A stretch of 36,273 bases of DNA from JBECKQ01 sp040235375. Its GTDB lineage: Bacteria; Planctomycetota; Phycisphaerae; UBA1845. Below are positions 22,588 through 28,923 of this stretch, piece after piece. The notes beneath the pieces are model-generated. The model was not told the DNA's origin and ran no database searches. It saw only the letters and a list, made by a program, of their open reading frames with translations. The stretch lies in NCBI GenBank assembly GCA_040235375.1, contig JBECKQ010000361.1, positions 1-36,273 on the forward strand, read 5' to 3'. The translations under genes and the position numbers were made by a program. The number at the start of each line of letters is the position of its first letter. The stretch's first letter is position 1.

Positions 22588-24621
22588 TCACGTTCCCTGC
22601 TGCTCCGGCTTCTCCGGCAGATCCTGGAGAACAATGTCCATCGTCACCAGGAACTCCCAGTCACGGCTGATGTCCTCGCCCGTCAATGGATCCTTCGACG
22701 TATCCTGGCTCGGAGGAGGTGTGGGCTGTGGACCGCTGCGATCCCGATCCCATCCGCCGTAGTTTCCCCGACCGCCCGGCGGCGTGCGCCCGCTGCTCCG
22801 CTGCCCGCTCTCGTCGCCCGCCTTGGCGCTGACGAGGCCGACCTTGTCTACGTAGAAGCCGGCCTTCTCCTGCCGGCCGGTGTTCATCAGGTTGTTGATG
22901 AACGTCCGCTTCACGAAGAGTCCCGAGTCGGCGTTCGGCGTGCGGCAGCGCATGGTGATGATGAAGCCAGGTCGAGGCTGACCACCGTCGTTCTTGATCT
23001 GCTCGACGTTTCTCATGGTCTCCCACTCGTCCGGGATCGTCTCGTCGTCGACCTTGTCGGTGTAGACCGCTTTGAACGAGTCGATCCACATCTCCGGCCG
23101 CTGCGCCCGGTTGGCGGCGTCGCCGGCCTTTTTGAGCGCGGCGACATACTCGGCCCCATCCGTGGCGTCGGCCAGCGGTGCGGGCTGCGCGGGCAGGGCC
23201 TTGTGGATCGCATAGAGAATCTTCAGCCACATCGCCCGATTCTCGAGCAAGCGCGCGATCTGCTCCGTCTTTCGCTGGTCCTCTCCGCCCTGAGAGGTGA
23301 GCTGGTTGTATTCGCTTTGGAACGCTTGCGCCGCCGCCAGGGCCTCCTGGGCGAACCGACGCGGCGGCAGATTCTGCTGCGCTGCCGTCTCTATGAACTG
23401 TTGCGCGCCGGCCTCGTCGTTGAAGCGAAAGCTCGCGCTGCTGGCGCTCTGCTCGAGCACGTTGGCGTCGCTGTACTTGCGAAACCAGATGACGCCCGCC
23501 GCCAGCAGCAGGCACGCCGCAGCCGCGGCGAAGAACGCCCTCTTTTTCCGCCAGACCACTTGCTTGGCGATCTCCGGCGGCAGCAGGGTGCTGGTCACTT
23601 CCGCCTGCTGAAGTCCCTGCACGGCCAGCCCGTACGCTGTCGCGAAGCTGCCCGGGCTGCCTCCGTCCGTCTCCGGCATCTTGATCTTCTTGAACTTGTC
23701 CAGCCACTCGACGGGTAGTTGCAGGTTCTGCTGCAAGTACTTCTGAAGGCCGGGCAGCTGAAAAGCGCTGCCAATGCCCACGACCTTGCTCAGCTCCGCG
23801 TCGCGATGGGTGGCCGTGTAGAACCCGATCGAGCGTTGCAGCTCCTGCACGAGGTCGACGAAGACCGGCCGCATCGCCTGGAAGATCTGCCGGGCGTACT
23901 TGCTTGTCGCCGCCGTCCGCTTGAGCGTCTCCGCCTTGCTGAACGACAACTTGAACGCCTTGACCAGCGCCTCGGTGAAGTTGTTGCCGCCGACCTGGAT
24001 CGTTCGCGTCCAGAGGCTGTGCTCCGTGGCGACCAGCAAATCGGTGTTGTCGGTGCCGATGTCGATCACGACGAGGTGGCCGTCGCCGAGCAGCCCGTCG
24101 AAGTGGAGCATGTTGTACACCGCCAGCGGGCTCGTCTGGACCGCCAGCGGCTCGAGATCGAACGGCGCAAAGTGCTGCAGGTGGTCGCGGATCAGCTCGC
24201 GTTTGATCGCGAAGATGCCGACCTCGATGTCCGGGCTCTCCGGCGCCTGGAACGTCTGGTAGTCCCAGACGACCTCGTCCATATCGAAGGGGATCTGCTG
24301 ATCGGCCTCGTAACGGACGATGTCGGGGATTTTCTTTTTCTGCTCGAGCGGCGGCAGCTTGCTGAAGCGTGACAGGGTCTGCTGGCCGGGCACGCTGATC
24401 ACGATCTTGTCGCCGCTGATATCGTTGTCGGAGAGGAACTTCTCGAGGGCGGCGGACCACAAGGCGTCGCGGTCCGCGTCGGGCTGGGTCATGATCTTGG
24501 CGTGCTCGACGTACTCGGCGGCGACAGCGTCAATCGTCTTGTCCGCCGCGATCCTCAGCTTCAGCGCCTTGAGCGCACTTTTGCCAACGTCGATGCCCCA
24601 GACGGTCTGTGGACCTGCCAT
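22588..24621 (-). CDS. pilM: PilM-type actin-like ATPase fused to a PilN-like membrane domain
   Basis: 677 residues, nearly twice the usual 350 of PilM. Residues 5-340 are the actin-like fold of PilM: GIDVGKSALKAL (phosphate 1, 9-20), YEADQQIPF, VVIDIGTDNTDL (phosphate 2, 184-195) and VVGIGSAFQLPGL (adenosine loop, 280-292). Residues 344-361 (STLLPPEIAKQVVWRKKR) resemble the NLLPxxxxxRRKR segment by which PilN docks into PilM. A membrane helix follows at 362-380. The periplasmic part (385-677) has a long helical region and a beta-rich C-terminus with NNLMNTGRQEKAGFYVDKVG. PilM and PilN are usually separate, so the fusion is notable. An AAGGAG site precedes the ATG. It is the first gene of the locus. 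Confidence 0.85.
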   Translation of the reverse strand: MAGPQTVWGIDVGKSALKALKLRIAADKTIDAVAAEYVEHAKIMTQPDADRDALWSAALEKFLSDNDISGDKIVISVPGQQTLSRFSKLPPLEQKKKIPDIVRYEADQQIPFDMDEVVWDYQTFQAPESPDIEVGIFAIKRELIRDHLQHFAPFDLEPLAVQTSPLAVYNMLHFDGLLGDGHLVVIDIGTDNTDLLVATEHSLWTRTIQVGGNNFTEALVKAFKLSFSKAETLKRTAATSKYARQIFQAMRPVFVDLVQELQRSIGFYTATHRDAELSKVVGIGSAFQLPGLQKYLQQNLQLPVEWLDKFKKIKMPETDGGSPGSFATAYGLAVQGLQQAEVTSTLLPPEIAKQVVWRKKRAFFAAAAACLLLAAGVIWFRKYSDANVLEQSASSASFRFNDEAGAQQFIETAAQQNLPPRRFAQEALAAAQAFQSEYNQLTSQGGEDQRKTEQIARLLENRAMWLKILYAIHKALPAQPAPLADATDGAEYVAALKKAGDAANRAQRPEMWIDSFKAVYTDKVDDETIPDEWETMRNVEQIKNDGGQPRPGFIITMRCRTPNADSGLFVKRTFINNLMNTGRQEKAGFYVDKVGLVSAKAGDESGQRSSGRTPPGGRGNYGGWDRDRSGPQPTPPPSQDTSKDPLTGEDISRDWEFLVTMDIVLQDLPEKPEQQGT

Positions 24622-24673
24622 CCATTCACTCCTTGCTTGCAGGCCGATTTAGTGCGTGGAAGCCGCAGCGCGT

Positions 24674-24702
24674 TTGCCGCGCCCGTCAGGCGGGCCTAGA
24701 TT
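24674..24702 (+). promoter_or_regulatory. Promoter almost abutting the mtaB-like start
   Basis: TTGCCG (24674-24679) and TAGATT (24697-24702) are 17 bp apart, each four or more of six consensus matches. Initiation about seven bases later, near 24709, would put the 5' end within about three nt of the ATG at 24712. No ribosome site precedes that ATG, so the transcript may be leaderless. The spacer contains the inverted repeat GCCCG-TCAGG-CGGGC (24681-24695), a possible operator. Confidence 0.45.
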
Positions 24703-24711
24703 AACTTCACA

Positions 24712-26196
24712 ATGCAGGGCAAGTATCGACTAAGCACTCTGGGCTGTAAAGTCAATCAGTACGAGTCCGAGCAACTGCGGGAGCTCCTCGAATCGCTGGG
24801 CATGCGCCCCGCACGAGAAGGCGAGCATGCCGATCTCGCCGTCGTCAACACGTGTGCCGTCACTTGCAGCGCCTCGGCCAAGAGCCGCCAGGCGGTTCGA
24901 CGCCTGATCGGCGATGGTGCGACGGAAACCGTCGTCATCGGGTGTGACGCTTCCGCCGACCCCGGGTCTTTTGCGGCGATCCCGGGCGTTGTCCGCGTGC
25001 TGGGCCACGATACCGATGCTCTGGCCGAGATACGCAGGCTTATCGCCGGCGGATCCAGCAACGAGGATTCCCGAGGCTCGGGTCCCATAGGCAAGCCGGT
25101 GCGACTCGGCCTCCGGCTGGGAGGAGACACAGCCGCGAACCGAAAAACCCCGCACCGGCGCAATGATCCTACTAGCCAAAATAGTATTTCCCGGACCTTG
25201 CCCATTGTCAATTCAGAGGACGGCTTCTGCGTGCCGATCCGCGAATTCGCCGGCCACACCCGCGCTTTTCTCAAAATCCAGGACGGCTGCGACGCCCGCT
25301 GCACCTACTGCGTCATCCCCGGCCTCAGGACCTCGCTACGCTCGAAGCCCGTGGATGCCGTCGTCGCGGAGGCTTGTGGGCTCGTCGCCGCCGGACACCG
25401 GGAGATCGTGCTCACCGGCATCTACCTCGGCGCCTATGGACGACAGACCGCCATCCGCAGGCGTTTCGCGGCGGACGAAACACCGCTGGCAGCGCTGGTC
25501 CGGGCTCTCGGCAACGTCGAGGGGCTATGCCGTCTCCGGCTGTCGAGCCTCGAACCCGGCGATGTGGACGACGCCCTGCTGGAGTCGATGGCAAACTGCC
25601 GGGCCTGCGTGCCCCACTTGCATCTGCCTCTGCAGTCCGGCAGCCCGGACATTCTCCGCCGGATGAATCGCCAGTATTCGGTCGATGATTACATCAGCAT
25701 GATCGACCGCGTGAATCGGACATTCGATCGGCCGGCCGTTTCGACGGACATCATCGTCGGCTTTCCCGGGGAGACCGACGCCATGTTCAGCCAATCGCTC
25801 GAAGTCGCCGACTACGCCCGGTTCTGCAAGATCCACGCGTTCCCGTTCAGTGCACGCCCCGGCACTGCGGCGGCGCGATGGGGCGGGCAGTTCGTTCACG
25901 GACACGCGGTCCGGGATAGAATGGACCGCTTACGGGAGGTCGAGCAGCGCCTGGCGGCCCAATACCGGGCGATGTTCGTCGGGGAAACCGTACGGGTTCT
26001 GATCGAGGAGTCGGGGCCCCACGGAAATTCCTCTGGGTCGGTCGCGGGAGGAGCGAACCCTGCATGTGGCCGGAGCGATCGCTACTTTGAGGTTTTCTTC
26101 GACGCGGAGAATGCGAAGCCGGGCGATGTAGCGCACGTCACCATCACACACACAACTGCTGGGAGGGCTCATGGACAGCTCGCGCCGCGCAGTTGA
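24712..26196 (+). CDS. mtaB: MtaB-type tRNA methylthiotransferase (radical SAM)
   Basis: 494 residues, longer than the usual 430-450. The N-terminal UPF0004 domain binds one 4Fe-4S cluster through C12 (STLGCKVNQYES), C48 (VNTCAVT) and C78 (VIGCDA). The radical SAM domain has C193-x3-C197-x2-C200 (DGCDARCTYC), LTGIYLGAYG, LRLSSLEP, HLHLPLQSGS and STDIIVGFPGET. A degenerate TRAM-like RNA-binding end starts near 410. LGCKVNQ and the order point to MtaB, which adds methylthio to t6A37 of tRNAs reading ANN codons, rather than MiaB. Residues 113-175 are an extra hydrophilic linker, and a second insertion (about 430-455) sits in the TRAM part. Confidence 0.88.
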   Translation: MQGKYRLSTLGCKVNQYESEQLRELLESLGMRPAREGEHADLAVVNTCAVTCSASAKSRQAVRRLIGDGATETVVIGCDASADPGSFAAIPGVVRVLGHDTDALAEIRRLIAGGSSNEDSRGSGPIGKPVRLGLRLGGDTAANRKTPHRRNDPTSQNSISRTLPIVNSEDGFCVPIREFAGHTRAFLKIQDGCDARCTYCVIPGLRTSLRSKPVDAVVAEACGLVAAGHREIVLTGIYLGAYGRQTAIRRRFAADETPLAALVRALGNVEGLCRLRLSSLEPGDVDDALLESMANCRACVPHLHLPLQSGSPDILRRMNRQYSVDDYISMIDRVNRTFDRPAVSTDIIVGFPGETDAMFSQSLEVADYARFCKIHAFPFSARPGTAAARWGGQFVHGHAVRDRMDRLREVEQRLAAQYRAMFVGETVRVLIEESGPHGNSSGSVAGGANPACGRSDRYFEVFFDAENAKPGDVAHVTITHTTAGRAHGQLAPRS

Positions 26197-26272
26197 TCGG
26201 CCGCCGGTGCGGTCCTCTCGACACCAGTGCTCGCTCTGGTTTATCGTTAAACAGAAAATCGAACGGCGTGTC

Positions 26273-26313
26273 TACAATGGCGTCAAGAGTCGCGTCTTTT
26301 ATCAGTCGGGAGG
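26273..26313 (+). promoter_or_regulatory. Minus-10 box and ribosome site of the surface protein gene
   Basis: TACAAT (26273-26278) is a good -10 element; the upstream candidate TTAAAC (26247-26252) is at a loose 20-bp spacing, so the -35 box is weak. GGGAGG (26308-26313) lies 7 nt before the ATG at 26321 and fixes that start. The AT-rich patch TTATCGTTAAACAGAAAATC just upstream stands out from the GC-rich surroundings. Confidence 0.4.
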
Positions 26314-26320
26314 CTGAAAC

Positions 26321-27346
26321 ATGAAGACGAACCGGGGAGAGTTGGCAATCGCACTCGTAGCATTGCTCGGTATGGCGATGGTGGCGCCCGCACAGGAGAC
26401 ATGCGTCTTCACGGACGACTTCGAGCGGCCCGTCAGCGCCACCGTCGGCAACGGATGGACCGAAGAGGAGGAGCAGAGCAGCGATATCCGGATCGTCATT
26501 TCCGGCGGCTATACGTACGTTCAGTTCGCCCCGGTGTCGAACACGATGAGCCTGGTGCGCAGCGGCATCGACATCATCGGCTGGTCCGACCTGACGCTCA
26601 GTTACGAATGGGGAACGTACGGCAGCGCGACGAGCGGGGAGAAACTGACTGTCGATTGGAAGCCCAGCGACGCTACGGACTGGATCAACGTCGGCACGTA
26701 CGACGTTCCGCTCGACGACACCGGCGCGACAATTGACGACACGGTACCCATCGAGCCGGCCGCCGAGCAGACGAGAATAGATATTCGCTTTACCGCAGAT
26801 ATCAGCAGCAGAAACCGCGGCACGTTCCTTGACGGTATCTCGCTATGCGGGACGCTGCTCGATTGCAACACAAACAACATCAGCGACAGCCAGGACGTGG
26901 CGAGTGGGGCCAGTGCGGACTGCAACGCCAACGGCGTTCCGGACGAATGCGACATCGCCTCCGGCGAGAGCGAAGATACGAACGCCAATGGTATTCCGGA
27001 TGAATGCGACGGTTGCGTCACCGACGCGGACTGCGATGACGGGCTGTTCTGCAACGGCGCGGAGGTGTGTCTGAGCACCGGCGAGTGCACCAACGGCGTT
27101 CTTCCCTGCGGGCCGGGGACTACCTGCGACGAGGAGAATGACCTGTGCCCGAGCGATCCTACACCCACGCCCACGCCAACACCAACGCCGACTCCAACGC
27201 CAACTCCCACGCCCACCGCTCAGCCATCGCCCACGCCGAAGCCGACAACAACCGGCTGTGGGGCCATTGGGCCGGCCGGTATAGGGTTGTTGCTCTTCAC
27301 GCTGGGGCTCTGGCGGTTTAGACTCGTCGGCAGGCGGCGTGGCTAA
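26321..27346 (+). CDS. Secreted surface protein: DCNANG repeats, Cys-rich domain, Pro-Thr stalk, sorting-type tail
   Basis: 341 residues. A signal peptide (1-25) is followed by a beta-rich domain (27-178) of jelly-roll look. Residues 181-231 hold tandem calcium-loop-like repeats: DCNTNNISD, DCNANGVPDECD and DTNANGIPDECD, typical of planctomycete and Phycisphaerae exported proteins. Residues 232-276 contain eight cysteines in a compact module (CVTDADCDDGLFCNGAEVC). Ten Pro-Thr pairs (280-299) make a stiff stalk. The tail has Gly-Cys-Gly at 312-314, a hydrophobic helix (316-333) and a basic end (GRRRG), resembling MYXO-CTERM-type sorting signals with an invariant Cys. It is probably displayed on the cell surface. 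Ligand or role unknown. Confidence 0.8.
   Translation: MKTNRGELAIALVALLGMAMVAPAQETCVFTDDFERPVSATVGNGWTEEEEQSSDIRIVISGGYTYVQFAPVSNTMSLVRSGIDIIGWSDLTLSYEWGTYGSATSGEKLTVDWKPSDATDWINVGTYDVPLDDTGATIDDTVPIEPAAEQTRIDIRFTADISSRNRGTFLDGISLCGTLLDCNTNNISDSQDVASGASADCNANGVPDECDIASGESEDTNANGIPDECDGCVTDADCDDGLFCNGAEVCLSTGECTNGVLPCGPGTTCDEENDLCPSDPTPTPTPTPTPTPTPTPTPTAQPSPTPKPTTTGCGAIGPAGIGLLLFTLGLWRFRLVGRRRG
27158..27217 (+). repeat. Hexanucleotide-type Pro-Thr codon repeat
   Basis: Ten consecutive CCN-ACN codon pairs encode the stalk of the surface protein. Third bases vary, so it is an imperfect low-complexity tract in which length change by slippage or unequal crossing-over is plausible. Confidence 0.75.
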
Positions 27347-27366
27347 GTCGCCCGGGCGGAGCGAAT

Positions 27367-28923
27367 TTGTCGAGCAATAAGAGCCGATCAATCCAGACCG
27401 CCGCACCCGCGGCGCTGTTCGTTATCACGCTGCTTGCCACCAGCGGTTGCGCCGGACCGGGACCGAAGCTGTTTCCCGTGGGGCCGATCGAGCAATCGCG
27501 CGCGGCTGATGGTCGAACCGAGCGCCTGTACGATCTAGACGGCGACGGCCAGGCCGACTGGGTGGAAACGCTCGGGCCGGACGGGATGGTGGCGGCGCTG
27601 CGCTGGGACCCCGAAACGCCCCCAGAAGTATGGCCGCCCCTTACCGCCGGCACGCGCAACCTGCTGATCATCCTCGACAGCGTCCCGTTCGATATGGTAC
27701 GCGAGATCCGCGACCAGGGGCGGTTCCGCCTGTTCTACCCGCCGGCGCGCATCGTCGCCCCTTTCCCCGTCATGACCGACCTGTCGCTGGACGAGTTCTT
27801 CGGCATCTCACCCACCCCGGCGATCGAGACGCAGTACTACAACGGCCGGAGGCTCACCAACGGTTACTGGAACTACGGGCAGGAGAGCAATTCACTCTGG
27901 CTTGACTTCGTCGATTATCACCTGCCCTACGCGATGCACATCGGCGCGTACCTGCACCCGCTGAAATGGTACGGCCACGAACTCCGGCGAATCGGCGAGC
28001 GGTACCAGCGCAGCGACAGCGATCCGTTCATCGGTTACTCGGTCGGGACTTCGGCGCTGGGAGCCAGCGAGGGACGCGACGGGCACCAGGCCGCTCTCGT
28101 ACGGCTCGATCGCTTCTGCCAGCAGCTTGTGTATGAGTCCTCCGGCGGGATCAACATCACGTTGATGTCCGATCACGGACACAACCTCGTGTCCAGCCGG
28201 CTGATTCCTCTTCGCCAGGTACTCCACCAACTCGGCTATAGGGAGAACGAGCGACTGGCCGACTTCGGCGACGCGGTCGTGCCGGAGTTCGGCGTCGTGA
28301 CCATGGCGGCAGTGTACACCACCGCACCGCGCGCCGTGGCGCGCGATCTCGTCGGGGTCGAGGGAATCGACCTGACGATGTACCGCGACAACGATGCCGT
28401 CGTCGTGCTCAGCCGAGACGGCGAGGCGACCGTCCGCAAGAGAGGCGATCAATACCGGTACACGCTGTCGTTCGGCGATCCGCTGAAGCTGAATGCGATC
28501 TTTGAGGAGCTCGCGCGGTCCCACCAGCTATCCGCGGAAGGCTACGCGGATGACCGCGTGCTCTTTGATGTGACGAAGGACCACGTTTACCCGGATGCCC
28601 TGCATCGCGTTTGGCGCGCGTTTCACGGCCTGATGAAGAGCACGCCCCACGTGCTCGTATCGGTCAAGGACGGGTGGCACTGCGGGGCCGAGCTGATGTC
28701 GGATGCACTCGATCTGGCCGCGGCACACGGCAATCTTGGATACCGCAGCACGTCCGGCTTCGCGATGAGCACGGCAGGGGCCCTTCCTCCGGTGGTACGG
28801 ATGGAGGATCTGGCCGGCGCGCTGGCCGCCATCGGCGTTCCGATCCAGCGTTCGACCGGCGCGCCTCCGGATGCGGTGGCGCAGTCCCTCATTGTCCGGG
28901 CCCCGGGTATGGCGGCCCGGTGA
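27367..28923 (+). CDS. Alkaline-phosphatase-superfamily lipoprotein with altered metal site
   Basis: 518 residues from a TTG start with GGCGGAG five nt upstream. The signal peptide ends in the lipobox LLATSGC (C28). Residues 55-80 hold an EF-hand/FG-GAP-like segment (YDLDGDGQADWVETLG). The rest follows the phosphodiesterase/alkaline phosphatase fold: first metal Asp D104 (IILDSVPFD), FPVMT with T137 as candidate nucleophile, MSDHGH (D269, H270, H272), and a late histidine in AAHGNLGYRSTSGF. Where relatives have D-A-L-G-H, it reads GTSALGAS (S229, A233), so two metal ligands appear missing and activity is doubtful. It lies 20 bp after the surface protein, and its 3' end overlaps the convergent membrane protein gene by 35 bp. 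Confidence 0.75.
   Translation: MSSNKSRSIQTAAPAALFVITLLATSGCAGPGPKLFPVGPIEQSRAADGRTERLYDLDGDGQADWVETLGPDGMVAALRWDPETPPEVWPPLTAGTRNLLIILDSVPFDMVREIRDQGRFRLFYPPARIVAPFPVMTDLSLDEFFGISPTPAIETQYYNGRRLTNGYWNYGQESNSLWLDFVDYHLPYAMHIGAYLHPLKWYGHELRRIGERYQRSDSDPFIGYSVGTSALGASEGRDGHQAALVRLDRFCQQLVYESSGGINITLMSDHGHNLVSSRLIPLRQVLHQLGYRENERLADFGDAVVPEFGVVTMAAVYTTAPRAVARDLVGVEGIDLTMYRDNDAVVVLSRDGEATVRKRGDQYRYTLSFGDPLKLNAIFEELARSHQLSAEGYADDRVLFDVTKDHVYPDALHRVWRAFHGLMKSTPHVLVSVKDGWHCGAELMSDALDLAAAHGNLGYRSTSGFAMSTAGALPPVVRMEDLAGALAAIGVPIQRSTGAPPDAVAQSLIVRAPGMAAR

Noticed and set aside
19153..24372. Several long plus-strand frames opposite the pilus locus
   Set aside because: All are mirror frames of the four minus-strand pilus genes, which have signal peptides, membrane helices and family motifs; the mirrors have none.
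27158..27217. Pro-Thr tract as a CRISPR-like or phase-variable DNA repeat
   Set aside because: Units are six bases with changing third positions and no spacers. It is a coding stalk inside a continuous frame.
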